A DNA stretch of 64,000 nt from the NCBI RefSeq assembly GCF_000426525.1, contig NZ_AUFN01000011.1, forward strand, positions 1-64,000. The letters run 5' to 3'. Under the pieces are notes generated by a model. That model saw only the letters and a list, made by a program, of their open reading frames with translations, was not told where the DNA came from and searched no databases. Shown here piece by piece: positions 8,047 through 17,257 of this stretch (its first letter is position 1; every line of letters starts with the position of its first letter). Origin of the DNA: Nocardioides alkalitolerans DSM 16699. Lineage in GTDB: Bacteria; Actinomycetota; Actinomycetes; Propionibacteriales; Nocardioidaceae. The position numbers and the translations under genes are program-made.

Positions 8047-9213
8047 TCAGCCGATCGGGTCGACCACGTCGTAGTCGGCGACCCCACGGGCGAGCGCCCC
8101 GAGGTGGTGACGGCTGTCGCCGAGCAGGTGGTCGAGGGTCGTCAGGTGCGCGGTGTAGGAGCCCACGGAGTACTCCGCCGTGACGCCGATGCCGCCGTGC
8201 AGCTGGATCGCCTCCTGACCGATGTGGCGCGCCGCCCGCGAGACCTGGGCCCACGCGCGGGTGGCGGCCGTACGACGCTCCGCCGCGTCGGTGCTCGGGC
8301 TCGCGAGCACCATGGTGGCCCACTGGGCGAGGCTGCGGGCCAGCTCGAGCGACACGTACATGTCGGCCGCGCGGAACGTCAGCGCCTGGAACGTCTTCAG
8401 CGGCACGCCGAACTGCTTGCGGCTCTTGAGGTAGTCCGAGGTGGTGTCGAGCGCGACCTGCATGGCACCGACCGCCTCCTGGGCGGCGGCGACGCGGGTG
8501 GCGTCGTACGAGGCCGCGATGGCCTCGGTCGCGTCGGCCCCGGCCTCGCCGAGCGGCGTGGCCGTGACGCCGGAGAGCCGGACGCGCGCGGCCCGGCCGC
8601 CGTCGGGGGTGCGGTAGCCGGTGCGCTCGACGCCGTCGACCGACGGGTCGACGGTGAAGAGGCCCGTGCCGCCGTCGGGCAGCGCCGCCGAGACGACGAG
8701 CAGGTCGGCGGTCGCGCCGTACGGGACCGGCTCCTTCACGCCCTCGAGCGTCCAGGTGTCGCCGTCCTGCGTCGCGCTCACCGTGCGGGCGCTCGGCTGC
8801 CAGCGGCTGCCGGGCTCGGCGTGCGCCAGTGCCGGCACGAGCTCGCCCGCGGCCAGGCCGCCGACGATCTCGCCGCGCTGCTCGTCGGTGCCGACGGCCG
8901 CGACGAGCCCGCCGGCGAGGACGACGGTGGTGAGGAAGGGCTCGGGCGCGATGACGCGACCGACCTCCTCCGCCACGATGCCGACCTCGACGGGTCCGGC
9001 GCCCACACCGCCGTCCTCCTCGGAGAACGGCAGGGCGAGCAGGCCCATCTCGGCCATCTGGCCCCAGACGGCCGGGTCGTAGCCGGGGCCGTCACCGTCG
9101 TGGCCCGTGCCGACGGCCTTGCGGCGGTTCTCGAAGTCGCTGTAGCTCTTGGTCAGGAGGCTGCGGGCCGCGTCGCGCAGGGCCAGCTGCTCCTCGTCGT
9201 ACGTGAAGTCCAT
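8047..9213 (-). CDS. Acyl-CoA dehydrogenase (second subunit of a tandem pair)
   Basis: A 388-residue flavoprotein of the acyl-CoA dehydrogenase superfamily: N-terminal helical domain, middle beta domain (LEGVKEPVPYGATADLLVV) and a C-terminal FAD-binding helical domain with AQEAVGAMQVALDTTSDYLKSRKQFG and QLHGGIGVTAEY. It starts 10 nt after the stop of another acyl-CoA dehydrogenase gene on the same strand, so the two are co-transcribed. Actinobacterial pairs of this kind (ChsE1-ChsE2 and relatives in steroid and lipid catabolism) form alpha2-beta2 enzymes in which one subunit supplies the catalytic base and the other completes the FAD site. That this pair does so is inferred. The substrate is not evident; no hydratase, thiolase or CoA ligase lies beside it. 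Confidence 0.85.
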   Translation of the reverse strand: MDFTYDEEQLALRDAARSLLTKSYSDFENRRKAVGTGHDGDGPGYDPAVWGQMAEMGLLALPFSEEDGGVGAGPVEVGIVAEEVGRVIAPEPFLTTVVLAGGLVAAVGTDEQRGEIVGGLAAGELVPALAHAEPGSRWQPSARTVSATQDGDTWTLEGVKEPVPYGATADLLVVSAALPDGGTGLFTVDPSVDGVERTGYRTPDGGRAARVRLSGVTATPLGEAGADATEAIAASYDATRVAAAQEAVGAMQVALDTTSDYLKSRKQFGVPLKTFQALTFRAADMYVSLELARSLAQWATMVLASPSTDAAERRTAATRAWAQVSRAARHIGQEAIQLHGGIGVTAEYSVGSYTAHLTTLDHLLGDSRHHLGALARGVADYDVVDPIG

Positions 9214-9223
9214 GGTCTGCCTC

Positions 9224-10405
9224 TCAGAGCCCGAGGATGGTGCCGGCGATGATCTGTCGCTGCACCTCGTTGGAGCCGCCGTAGATGGAGGCCTTGCGGA
9301 GGTTCAGGTAGGCCGGGGTCGCCCGGCGCTGCCACTGCTCGAGGTCGCTCGTCTCGCTGGTGCCGCCCGAGCCGAGACCGGCGGGGCCGGCCACGTCGAC
9401 GACCAGCTCGGAGACGGCCTGCTGCAGCTCGGAGCCCTTGAGCTTGAGCACCGACGAGGCCGGGTGGGGCTTGCCGTCGGCCGAGTTGGCGACGACTCGC
9501 AGGGCCGTCAGCTCGAGGGCCAGCAGCTCGTTCTCGAGCTCGGCGATGCGGCTCGCGACGAGGGGGTCGTCGAGCAGCGTGGTGCCGTCGGCGTCCGTCG
9601 TCGTGGCGGCCGCCCACTCCTTCGTCTGGGCGAGCACGCGCTTCACCGAGCCCACGGGGGCCACGCCGACGCGCTCGTTGCCGAGCAGGAACTTCGCCTG
9701 GGTCCAGCCGGAGTTGACCTCGCCGACGAGGTTCTCGGCCGGCACCCGCACGTCGGAGAACCAGACCTCGTTGACCTCGTGGCCGCCGTCGATGAGCTCG
9801 ATCGGGCGGACCTCCACGCCGGGCGACGTCATGTCGATCAGGAGCATCGAGATGCCGGCCTGCTTCTTCACGTCGGGGTCGGTGCGCACGAGGGTGAAGA
9901 TCCAGTCGCCGTACTGGCCCAGGGTGGTCCAGGTCTTCTGGCCGTTCACGATCCAGTCGTCCCCGTCGCGCACCGCGCTGGTGCGCAGGGAGGCGAGGTC
10001 GGAGCCGGCGTCGGGCTCGGAGAAGCCCTGGCTCCACCAGATGTCGAGGTTCGCCGTCTTCGGCAGGAAGCGCTCCTTCTGCTCCTGCGTGCCGAACTGC
10101 GCGATGACCGGGCCGATCATGCTGGTGTTGAAGGCGAGGGGCGGCAGCACGGCTGCGCGCTGCATCTCCTCGTGCCAGATGTGGCGCTGCAGCGGGGTCC
10201 AGTCCCGGCCGCCCCACTCCACGGGCCAGTGCGGCACCGCGAGCCCGGCCTCGTTGAGCGTGCGGTGGCCGCGCACGATCTGGTCCTTCGTGAGCTCACC
10301 CCGCTCGCGTACGACGGTGCGGATGTCCTCGTCGACCTTGGTCGTGAAGAACTCCCGCAGCTCGTCGCGGAAGGTGGCGTCGTCGTCCGACAGCTCCAGC
10401 TGCAT
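9224..10405 (-). CDS. Acyl-CoA dehydrogenase (first subunit of a tandem pair)
   Basis: A 393-residue acyl-CoA dehydrogenase resembling FadE subunits of mycobacterial heteromeric enzymes. It shows the flavin-side motif WWSQGFSEPDAGSDLASL, the substrate-side strand WIVNGQKTWTT and the C-terminal RKASIYGGSNEVQRQIIAGTILGL, a region that often carries the catalytic Glu in this subtype. It is the promoter-proximal gene of a two-gene operon. The upstream gap to 10500 carries a small inverted repeat (10454-10467) that may be an operator. Oxidation of an acyl-CoA to the 2-enoyl-CoA is the expected reaction; chain type is unknown. Confidence 0.87.
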   Translation of the reverse strand: MQLELSDDDATFRDELREFFTTKVDEDIRTVVRERGELTKDQIVRGHRTLNEAGLAVPHWPVEWGGRDWTPLQRHIWHEEMQRAAVLPPLAFNTSMIGPVIAQFGTQEQKERFLPKTANLDIWWSQGFSEPDAGSDLASLRTSAVRDGDDWIVNGQKTWTTLGQYGDWIFTLVRTDPDVKKQAGISMLLIDMTSPGVEVRPIELIDGGHEVNEVWFSDVRVPAENLVGEVNSGWTQAKFLLGNERVGVAPVGSVKRVLAQTKEWAAATTTDADGTTLLDDPLVASRIAELENELLALELTALRVVANSADGKPHPASSVLKLKGSELQQAVSELVVDVAGPAGLGSGGTSETSDLEQWQRRATPAYLNLRKASIYGGSNEVQRQIIAGTILGL

Positions 10406-10453
10406 CTGCCCTCCTCAGGCGCCCGTGAGGGCGTGGTGATCGGCCGTGTGCGT

Positions 10454-10467
10454 GTGAGTGCGCTCAC
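10454..10467. promoter_or_regulatory. Possible operator upstream of the acyl-CoA dehydrogenase operon
   Basis: GTGAG-TGCG-CTCAC, a 5-bp inverted repeat about 50 nt before the first start codon. The size suits a TetR-type operator, but no such regulator is nearby and the repeat is short. Confidence 0.25.
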
Positions 10468-10539
10468 GGTACGGAGTCAACCTACTCGCCGTTAACAACG
10501 GCGGCTCACCCCTGCGGCCCCCGATGTCGTACGCTTCCG

Positions 10540-10730
10540 GGCGCGAAGGGGAGTAGCCCGGCTGGCGCGAGCCAGCAGGGGCGGTCGACATGCTGGCGAC
10601 GACCTGCGGCACCGGATCCACCGGTGCGGCGAGCATCGCCCGGCCGTCCCGCCCGTGGTGCCCCGTGTCGACGCCCGGTCCCCGGGCGGACGGTGCGAGG
10701 TCTGCGTGGTGGACGAGACCTTCGACCAGT
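10540..10730 (+). promoter_or_regulatory. yybP-ykoY (Mn2+) riboswitch upstream of mntP
   Basis: The invariant 5' motif GAAGGGGAGTAGC lies at 10546-10558, followed by a variable stem (GCTGGCGC...GCCAGC) and further paired stretches. The closing 3' motif GAGACCTTCGACC lies at 10715-10727. These are the two conserved joints of the yybP-ykoY aptamer, which binds Mn2+. The gene 70 nt downstream is a Mn2+ exporter, the classic partner of this riboswitch. The expression platform is probably in 10730-10798; I cannot fold it here. Confidence 0.85.
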
Positions 10731-10798
10731 GAACGTGTGCTGGTCGAGGACTCGTCGTACCCGGACCTCGACCGGCCTCTACGAGAGGACCACCCGCA

Positions 10799-11410
10799 AT
10801 GACCACCCTCGAGCTCGTCGTGCTCGCCTTCGCCCTCGCCATGGACGCCGTCGCGGTCTCCGTCGCCCAGGGCCTCCGGATGTACCGCCCCCGCTGGCGG
10901 GACGCCCTCTTCCTCGCCGGCGCCTTCGGCCTCTTCCAGGCCGTGATGCCCGTCGGCGGCTGGGTGCTGTCGTTCTGGTTCGCCGACGTCGTCGGCGACG
11001 TGGCCCCCTGGATCGCCTTCGTGCTGCTCGCCGTGCTCGGCGGCCTGATGATCAAGGAGTCGTTCTCGGACGACGAGGACGACGTGGAGGCCGCCGGGGG
11101 AGGCGCCGCCACGCGTACGGCGGGCGCCGCGACGTACGCGCCCCTCACGCTCGCCGTCGTGCTGCCCCTCGCGATCGCGACCTCCATCGACGCCGCCGCG
11201 GTGGGCGTCACCTTCGGCGTGCTCGAGGTCAGCGTGGCCCCGGCCGTCACCATCATCGGACTCATCACCTTCGCGCTCTCGCTCGTGGCCGTCTTCATTG
11301 GCTCGCGCGTCGGCGAGAGGCTGGGCAGCCGCGCCGAGCTCGTGGGCGGCGCGATCCTCGTGCTCATCGGCCTGCGGATCCTGCTCGACCACCTCGGCGT
11401 CCTGGGCTGA
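10799..11410 (+). CDS. mntP: Manganese efflux pump MntP
   Basis: A 203-residue membrane protein with six hydrophobic helices in two threefold repeats. It has the MntP signature acids in AFALAMDAVAVSVAQG (helix 1) and ATSIDAAAVGVTFG (helix 4), and RVGERLGSRAELVGGAILVLIGLRIL at the end. MntP exports Mn2+ and prevents manganese toxicity. The loop between the two halves carries an acidic stretch (SDDEDDVE) that may bind metal. Start is ATG behind AGAGGA. Expression is expected to rise with Mn2+ through the upstream riboswitch. Monocistronic by spacing. Confidence 0.93.
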   Translation: MTTLELVVLAFALAMDAVAVSVAQGLRMYRPRWRDALFLAGAFGLFQAVMPVGGWVLSFWFADVVGDVAPWIAFVLLAVLGGLMIKESFSDDEDDVEAAGGGAATRTAGAATYAPLTLAVVLPLAIATSIDAAAVGVTFGVLEVSVAPAVTIIGLITFALSLVAVFIGSRVGERLGSRAELVGGAILVLIGLRILLDHLGVLG

Positions 11411-11430
11411 GGCGGGCCGTCCCACGGGGC

Positions 11431-11457
11431 GGACCTGCCGGTCCGGACCTGCCGGTC
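11431..11457 (+). repeat. Short tandem direct repeat after mntP
   Basis: The 13-mer GGACCTGCCGGTC occurs twice at a 14-nt period. It may form alternative short hairpins after the mntP stop; function unknown. Confidence 0.45.
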
Positions 11458-11551
11458 TGGACCGCCCGGGGCGGATCCGGGCGATCCCCGGACGCGGGCG
11501 CCCCGGGGTCGCTTCACTGGTGGGCGCCGACCGCCAGCCCGGGGAGAACCG

Positions 11552-12196
11552 ATGAGCATCGACTACGCCATGCACCGACCGCCGCGCCGGAAGCCGTTCT
11601 GGAGCCGGCTCAAGGTGGGGATCGCCGCGTCCGTGGTGAGCCTGCTCGTCGGGGTCGGCATCGGTGCCGGCGGCGAGGCCGAGGCGGAGCCGGAGGGCTT
11701 CACGGCCGCCGAGGTCGACGCCCGGGTCGAGAGCGCCGTCGACGAGGCGGTGACGACCGCCGTCGAGGAGGCCGTCGCCCCGCTCGAGGAGCAGCTCGCG
11801 ACGCAGGGGGAGACCTCCGCGGCGGAGCTCGTCGCGGCGCGCGCCGAGACCACCGCGGCCGTCGAGGAGGCCGTCGCCGCCGCCCTCGCGGAGGAGCGCG
11901 CGCTCCAGGAGGTCGCGCAGGCGGCCGCCGTGGAGGAGGCCGTCGCCACGGCGATGGCGAGCCAGGCGAGCTCGGCGTCGAGCTCGTCCGGGTCGGGGTC
12001 ATCGGGCTCGTCGGGCTCGGGCTCCTCGGGCGGCTCGTCGGGCGGCTCCTCGGGCGGCTCGTCGGGCACCGACCCCCACTTCGGCACGTGCGGCGAGGCG
12101 AACGCGGCGGGCTACGGGCCGTACGTCAGCGGCGTCGACCCCGAGTACGACTGGTACACCGACCGCGACAGCGACGGCCGGGTCTGCGAGCGCTGA
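11552..12196 (+). CDS. Membrane-anchored Excalibur-domain protein
   Basis: A 214-residue protein with a cytoplasmic basic N terminus and one hydrophobic helix (about residues 23-40). An Ala/Glu/Val-rich stretch (about 45-140) is likely to be coiled coil, followed by a Ser/Gly spacer (about 141-172). It ends in an Excalibur domain: a Cys near HFGTCGEAN and the calcium-loop DRDSDGRVCER. Excalibur modules bind Ca2+ and sit on extracellular proteins of Gram-positive bacteria. The likely role is cell-surface, with the Ser/Gly stretch crossing the wall. The start codon ATG is preceded by GGGGAG. Specific function unknown. Confidence 0.82.
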   Translation: MSIDYAMHRPPRRKPFWSRLKVGIAASVVSLLVGVGIGAGGEAEAEPEGFTAAEVDARVESAVDEAVTTAVEEAVAPLEEQLATQGETSAAELVAARAETTAAVEEAVAAALAEERALQEVAQAAAVEEAVATAMASQASSASSSSGSGSSGSSGSGSSGGSSGGSSGGSSGTDPHFGTCGEANAAGYGPYVSGVDPEYDWYTDRDSDGRVCER

Positions 12197-12281
12197 GCCG
12201 CTCAGGTCCGGGCTGCTCAGGTCCGGGACGATCGGGCCGATGGGGGAGGGGCACGTCCCCTCTCCTCCCGAGGACCCTCCC

Positions 12282-13715
12282 TTGCGACTCTCCCCGCGCT
12301 CCCTCTTGCCCGCGCTCGGCCTGCTCCTGGCCCCGGGCCTGCTGCTGCACCCCCAGGCCCAGGCCCGCGTCCCGGAGGGGGCGGTGAACGACTCCGCCCG
12401 TCCCACGGCCGCCCAGACCGCCGCGCGCACCGCGGCCGCCCAGCGCTCGACGGCGCTCACCACCTCGTTCGTGGTGACCTCCCCGACCGACGCGTCGCGC
12501 CGCCTGCTCCCCGTCACCACGACCACGCGCCGGCCGACGGTGACGCTCACCGTCGACGCGAGCGCCCCCGCGCAGACGTGGTGGGGCACCGGTGGTGCGC
12601 TCACCGACGCCTCCGTCAGCCTGCTCGCGCAGAACCCTGCTGCGCTGCGGCTGCTCTTCGACCCGAACAGTGCCGACGGAGCGCGCCTCGACGCCCTGCG
12701 CCTCCCTCTGACCGCGACGGACTTCTCGCCCACGCAGTGGGCCTGGGGCTGGGACGGCACCACCGCCACCCCGCCCGCCGAGGCCCTCGCGGCCATCGAC
12801 GTCGTGCGCACGGGCCTGCTGCCGCTGCGCCCCGACCTGCGCGTCGTCGGCGCGGCCTGGAGCGCGCCCGCCGCGATGAAGACCACCGGCACCCTGCGGG
12901 GCGGGGCGCTGTCGGCGTCGGCCGTCCCGACGTACGGCGCCATGCTGGCCGCGCAGTCGGCCGAGCTGCTGCGGCGCGGGGTCCCGCTCCGTGCGATCAC
13001 GCTGGGCAACGAGCCCGGCCACTCCTCCGACTACGCCACGATGACCATGGGCGTCGACCAGATGGCGACCCTCGGCAGGGCCGTCCGCGCGCAACTCCCG
13101 GGCGGCGTCGCGCTGTGGGCGGGCGACCACAACTGGGGCCACCGCACGGCGTACGACCAGGTCGTCGCCGCGGCGCCCGGCACGTTCGACGGGTCGGCCT
13201 ACCACTGCTACGAGGGCGCGCCGACGCAGATGAACGGGCCGACGCCGTTCCGCATCATCACCGAGTGCACCGGCACGACCGACGGCTGGGCGAGCACGTT
13301 CGCGTGGCAGATGCGCAACCTCGTCGCCGTGCCCGTCGCGAACGGCTCGTCGGGACTGATGATGTGGAACCTCGCGCTCGACGCGCAGAACGGCCCGATC
13401 GACGCCGGGGCGCGCTGGGGCTGCCGGACCTGCCGCGGCCTGCTGCGGGTCGACGGCACGAGCGTCACCGCGCAGCCCGAGCTCTACCTGCTCGGGCACG
13501 TCACCCGTGCCGCCCAGCCCGGGGCGCGGGTGCTGCGGGTGCGGTCCACCGCGCCGGGCACGGCGGTGGCGGCCTTCGCCAACCCGGACGGCACCACGGG
13601 TGTCACCGGCGTCAACGACACGACGTCGTCCCAGGTGGTGGCCATCAGGATCGGCAGCACCACCCGCTCGTACGTCGTGGGGCCGGGCGAGCTGTTCACG
13701 CTGCGCACCCCCTGA
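12282..13715 (+). CDS. Secreted glycoside hydrolase family 30 protein
   Basis: A 477-residue protein: signal peptide (LPALGLLLAPGLLLHPQAQA), a TIM-barrel catalytic domain and a C-terminal beta domain. The acid/base is Glu244 in ITLGNEPGH and the nucleophile Glu328 in RIITECTG, as in GH30 glucosylceramidases and beta-1,6-glucanases; HNWGH and YHCYEG blocks also match. Start is set at TTG 12282, which gives a normal signal peptide and follows CGAGGA; the upstream ATG at 12240 would add 14 odd residues before the signal and has no ribosome site. Substrate is uncertain (beta-glucan or glucosyl lipid). Stands alone downstream of the Excalibur gene. Confidence 0.83.
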   Translation: MRLSPRSLLPALGLLLAPGLLLHPQAQARVPEGAVNDSARPTAAQTAARTAAAQRSTALTTSFVVTSPTDASRRLLPVTTTTRRPTVTLTVDASAPAQTWWGTGGALTDASVSLLAQNPAALRLLFDPNSADGARLDALRLPLTATDFSPTQWAWGWDGTTATPPAEALAAIDVVRTGLLPLRPDLRVVGAAWSAPAAMKTTGTLRGGALSASAVPTYGAMLAAQSAELLRRGVPLRAITLGNEPGHSSDYATMTMGVDQMATLGRAVRAQLPGGVALWAGDHNWGHRTAYDQVVAAAPGTFDGSAYHCYEGAPTQMNGPTPFRIITECTGTTDGWASTFAWQMRNLVAVPVANGSSGLMMWNLALDAQNGPIDAGARWGCRTCRGLLRVDGTSVTAQPELYLLGHVTRAAQPGARVLRVRSTAPGTAVAAFANPDGTTGVTGVNDTTSSQVVAIRIGSTTRSYVVGPGELFTLRTP

Positions 13716-13974
13716 GGCGGCCGTTCGGAGGGCCGCAGAGCCTTCCCGAGCGCTCGTTCAAGCCGCACAATGATGCGCATGGAAATGTCAAGTAATTCAT
13801 GTCACAGTCCGCCAGCAGTGGACACCCCTCGCGCGTGACGCGCATCTCCTCTAGGTTCCGGAAAGTTGGGCTCTCGCCCGCGCCGGTCGACGCCGCCGCG
13901 ACGAGGGCGTCATGGACACAGGCCAGCGCTGACCGGACCCCCGGCAGTGACCGGCACTGAGGGACGGGCGAGGT

Positions 13975-15534
13975 ATGAGTCAATCGCGGATCGGGATCGT
14001 CGCGGAGTCCGCCGCCGGGGAGACCCGGGTGGCCGGGACACCGGCGACGGTCAAGCAGCTGGTGGGCCTGGGGTACGACGTGGTCGTGGAGTCGGGCGCC
14101 GGTGCGCGCTCGGCCTTCGCCGACGAGGCGTACGCCGAGGCCGGCGCCACGGTGGCCGCCGGCGGTGAGGCCTGGGGCGCGGACGTCGTGCTCAAGGTCG
14201 ACCAGCCGACGAGCGAGGAGCTGGACCGCCTGCGCCCCGGCGCGGTGCTGGTCGGGATGCTCAACCCCCGGCTCGACCCCGCGATGGTCGAGTCGCTCGC
14301 GGCGCGACCGATCACGGCGCTGTCGATGGACGCGGTGCCGCGGATCTCGCGGGCGCAGTCGATGGACGTGCTCTCATCGATGGCCAACATCGCGGGCTAC
14401 CGCGCGGTCGTCGAGGCGGCGCACGAGTTCGGCCGGTTCTTCACCGGCCAGGTGACCGCGGCCGGCAAGGTGCCGCCCGCGAAGGTGCTGGTCGCCGGGG
14501 CCGGGGTGGCAGGTCTGGCCGCGATCGGGGCGGCGTCGTCGCTCGGCTCGATCGTGCGCGCGACCGACCCGCGGCCCGAGGTGGCCGACCAGGTCAAGTC
14601 GATCGGCGGGGAGTACCTGCCCGTCGTGGTGGCCGACGAGGCGGCGGAGGTGTCGTCCGACGGCTACGCGAAGGCGACCAGCGAGGCCTACGACCGGCGT
14701 GCCGCGGAGCTCTACTCCGAGCAGGCCGCCGACGTCGACATCATCATCACCACCGCGCTGATCCCGGGTCGTGCCGCGCCGCGGCTCATCACGGCGGCCG
14801 ACGTCGCCACGATGCGGCCCGGCAGCGTCATCGTCGACATGGCCGCCGCGCAGGGCGGCAACGTCGAGGGCTCGGTCGCGGGCGAGAAGGTCGTCACCGC
14901 CAACGGCGTCACGATCCTCGGCTACACCGACCTGGCGGGCCGCCTGCCCACCCAGGCCTCCCAGCTCTACGGCACCAACCTCGTCAACCTGCTCAAGCTG
15001 CTGACGCCCGGCAAGGACGGCGCGCTCGTGCTCGACATGGACGACGTCGTGCAGCGGGGCGTGACGGTGGTGAAGGACGGCGAGCTGCTGTGGCCGCCGC
15101 CGCCCGTGCAGGTGTCGGCCGCGCCGGCGGCGGCTCCCGCCGTACCCGCGGAGCCCGTCGAGCCGAAGAAGGAGCTCTCGCCGCAGGCGCGGGCCACCCG
15201 CCGCTTCGGCCTCATCGGCGTCGGGGTGCTCGCGCTGTTCCTCGTGAACGCCTTCGCGCCCCAGCCCATCCCGCAGCACTTCACCGTGCTCGTGCTCTCG
15301 GTGGTGATCGGCTACTACGTGATCGGCAAGGTCCACCACGCCCTGCACACGCCGCTCATGAGCGTCACCAACGCCATCTCCGGGATCATCGTGGTCGGCG
15401 CCCTGGTGCAGATGGCCTCCGACGACCTGGCCATCCAGCTGCTCTCGTTCGTGGCGATCCTGCTCGCGAGCATCAACATCTTCGGCGGCTTCGCCGTGAC
15501 CCGTCGCATGCTCGCGATGTTCTCGAAGGACTGA
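13975..15534 (+). CDS. pntA: NAD(P)+ transhydrogenase alpha subunit (fused PntAA-AB form)
   Basis: A 519-residue alpha subunit of proton-translocating transhydrogenase, which uses the membrane potential to make NADPH from NADH. Residues 1-380 form the NAD(H)-binding domain [13 protein letters not shown], the Rossmann motif [17 protein letters not shown], and [14 protein letters not shown]. After an Ala/Pro linker, residues 405-515 give about four membrane helices, the part that is a separate PntAB in many bacteria. The fused form is E. coli-like. ATG at 13975 follows GACGGGCGAGGT. It is 7 nt upstream of pntB. Upstream DNA (13716-13974) has no ORF; its AT-richer stretch near 13770-13800 may carry the promoter. 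Confidence 0.93.
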   Translation: MSQSRIGIVAESAAGETRVAGTPATVKQLVGLGYDVVVESGAGARSAFADEAYAEAGATVAAGGEAWGADVVLKVDQPTSEELDRLRPGAVLVGMLNPRLDPAMVESLAARPITALSMDAVPRISRAQSMDVLSSMANIAGYRAVVEAAHEFGRFFTGQVTAAGKVPPAKVLVAGAGVAGLAAIGAASSLGSIVRATDPRPEVADQVKSIGGEYLPVVVADEAAEVSSDGYAKATSEAYDRRAAELYSEQAADVDIIITTALIPGRAAPRLITAADVATMRPGSVIVDMAAAQGGNVEGSVAGEKVVTANGVTILGYTDLAGRLPTQASQLYGTNLVNLLKLLTPGKDGALVLDMDDVVQRGVTVVKDGELLWPPPPVQVSAAPAAAPAVPAEPVEPKKELSPQARATRRFGLIGVGVLALFLVNAFAPQPIPQHFTVLVLSVVIGYYVIGKVHHALHTPLMSVTNAISGIIVVGALVQMASDDLAIQLLSFVAILLASINIFGGFAVTRRMLAMFSKD

Positions 15535-15541
15535 GGCCGGT

Positions 15542-16927
15542 ATGACTTTCGAATCCGCTGCGAGCGCGGCGTACATCGTCGCCGCCCTGCTCTTCATCCT
15601 CAGCCTCGCGGGGCTGAGCAAGCACGAGTCCGCCCGTTCGGGCGTGGTCTACGGCATCGCCGGCATGGCGATCGCCCTGGTGGCGACCGTGGTGCTCGTC
15701 GTCGACAACGCCGAGGCCCTCGCGATCGTGCTGCTGTTCGTGGCCGTCGCGGTGGGTGCCGCGATCGGCCTGTGGCGCGCCCGGGTCGTCGAGATGACCG
15801 GGATGCCCGAGCTCATCGCGCTGCTCCACTCGTTCGTCGGTCTCGCCGCCGTGCTGGTCGGCTGGAACGGCCACCTCGACCCGCCCGTGCTATTCGGCGC
15901 CCTCGAGGACATCCACCACGCCGAGGTCTTCATCGGCGTGTTCATCGGCGCGGTCACCTTCACCGGCTCGATCGTGGCCTACCTCAAGCTGTCGGCGAAG
16001 ATCAGCTCGTCGCCGCTCGTGCTGCCGGGCAAGAACCTGCTCAACATCGGTGCGCTGGTCGCGTTCGTCGTCCTGACGGTCTGGTACGTCGTGGACTCCC
16101 AGCTGTGGCTGCTCATCGCCGTCACCGTGGTCGCGCTCGCGCTCGGCTGGCACCTCGTCGCCTCCATCGGCGGCGGCGACATGCCGGTCGTGGTGTCGAT
16201 GCTCAACAGCTACTCCGGGTGGGCCGCGGCCGCCGCGGGCTTCCTGCTCAACAACGACCTGCTCATCGTCACCGGTGCGCTCGTGGGCTCCTCGGGTGCC
16301 TACCTCTCGTTCATCATGTGCAAGGCGATGAACCGCTCGTTCATCTCGGTGATCGCGGGCGGGTTCGGCATCGAGGCCAAGGCCGGCGACGACACCGACT
16401 ACGGCGAGCACCGCGAGATCACCGCCGAGGACACCGCCGAGCTGCTGCGCAACGCCACCTCCGTGGTCATCACCCCCGGCTACGGCATGGCGGTGGCCCA
16501 GGCGCAGTACCCCGTCGCCGACCTCACCAAGAAGCTGCGCGAGCGTGGCATCGAGGTCCGGTTCGGCATCCACCCGGTGGCGGGTCGCCTGCCCGGCCAC
16601 ATGAACGTGCTGCTGGCCGAGGCCAAGGTGCCCTACGACATCGTGCTCGAGATGGACGAGATCAACGACGACCTCGCCTCCACCTCGGTCGTGCTGGTCA
16701 TCGGGGCCAACGACACCGTGAACCCGGCCGCCACCGACGATCCCTCGAGCCCGATCGCGGGCATGCCCGTGCTCACGGTGTGGGAGGCCGAGAACGTGGT
16801 GGTCTTCAAGCGGTCCATGGCCGCCGGGTACGCCGGGGTCCAGAACCCGCTGTTCTTCCGCGACAACACCCAGATGCTCTTCGGTGACGCCAAGGCGCGC
16901 GTGGAGGACATCCTCCGCGCCCTCTGA
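15542..16927 (+). CDS. pntB: NAD(P)+ transhydrogenase beta subunit
   Basis: A 461-residue partner of PntA. About eight or nine membrane helices (domain II, residues 1-270) form the proton channel. They are followed by the NADP(H)-binding domain III with [40 protein letters not shown] and [15 protein letters not shown]. The C-terminal [14 protein letters not shown] block is also conserved. Length agrees with E. coli PntB. It is co-transcribed with pntA. A canonical terminator starts 20 nt after its stop, followed by an unusual array of repeated hairpin arms. Confidence 0.94.
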   Translation: MTFESAASAAYIVAALLFILSLAGLSKHESARSGVVYGIAGMAIALVATVVLVVDNAEALAIVLLFVAVAVGAAIGLWRARVVEMTGMPELIALLHSFVGLAAVLVGWNGHLDPPVLFGALEDIHHAEVFIGVFIGAVTFTGSIVAYLKLSAKISSSPLVLPGKNLLNIGALVAFVVLTVWYVVDSQLWLLIAVTVVALALGWHLVASIGGGDMPVVVSMLNSYSGWAAAAAGFLLNNDLLIVTGALVGSSGAYLSFIMCKAMNRSFISVIAGGFGIEAKAGDDTDYGEHREITAEDTAELLRNATSVVITPGYGMAVAQAQYPVADLTKKLRERGIEVRFGIHPVAGRLPGHMNVLLAEAKVPYDIVLEMDEINDDLASTSVVLVIGANDTVNPAATDDPSSPIAGMPVLTVWEAENVVVFKRSMAAGYAGVQNPLFFRDNTQMLFGDAKARVEDILRAL

Positions 16928-16946
16928 GGCGACCGACGGACCCCCC

Positions 16947-16982
16947 GAGCCGGCACTTCTGCATCCGCAGAGGTGCCGGCTC
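16947..16982 (+). terminator. Terminator of the pnt operon
   Basis: A 16-bp stem with one wobble pair (16947-16962 and 16967-16982) and an ATCC loop, directly after pntB. Confidence 0.8.
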
Positions 16983-16998
16983 GGCGTCGTACGGCGGC

Positions 16999-17136
16999 GA
17001 GCTGTCGCGTCTGCACCGTGCAGACGCGACAGCTCGGCACCTTCCGAGCGTGCAGACGCGACAGCTCGGCACCTTCCGAGCGTGCAGACGCGACAGCTCG
17101 GCACCTTCCGAGCGTGCAGACGCGACAGCTCGGCAC
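16999..17136. repeat. Palindrome with tandemly repeated 3' arm
   Basis: 16999-17035 is a near-perfect 18-bp inverted repeat. Its 3' arm belongs to a 32-nt unit repeated head to tail at 17018, 17050 and 17082, with a 23-nt partial copy at 17114-17136. The copies look identical. The single left arm can pair with any of four right arms, so alternative hairpins of growing loop size are possible. Open frames across it on both strands are by-products of the repeat, not genes. Confidence 0.85.
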
Positions 17137-17197
17137 GATCAGGGGTCTGACGGGCGCGGCCTCGGAAACGTGATCGTTACGCCCGCTCGCTGGTGCC

Positions 17198-17216
17198 GAA
17201 ACACCCGGGACGTTTC
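17198..17216. promoter_or_regulatory. Possible operator before the amine locus
   Basis: GAAAC and GTTTC arms separated by 9 nt, 42 nt before the first gene of the amine locus. A second short repeat AACG-TGAT-CGTT lies at 17167-17178. Either could bind a regulator such as the XRE-cupin protein coded at 35571; this is a guess from position. Confidence 0.25.
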
Positions 17217-17257
17217 ATGAGAGCAGACATCGTTTCCTCTCGTGATCGGAGCTTCCC

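Noticed and set aside
11552..12196. Minus-strand Pro/Ser-rich frame (11563-12087) as a gene
   Set aside because: It is the complement of the Ala/Glu and Gly/Ser repeats of the Excalibur protein, whose Ca-binding motif and membrane helix support the plus strand.
17018..17136. CRISPR-like array (32-nt repeats)
   Set aside because: The repeats are directly tandem with no spacers and belong to a hairpin arm; no cas genes are near.
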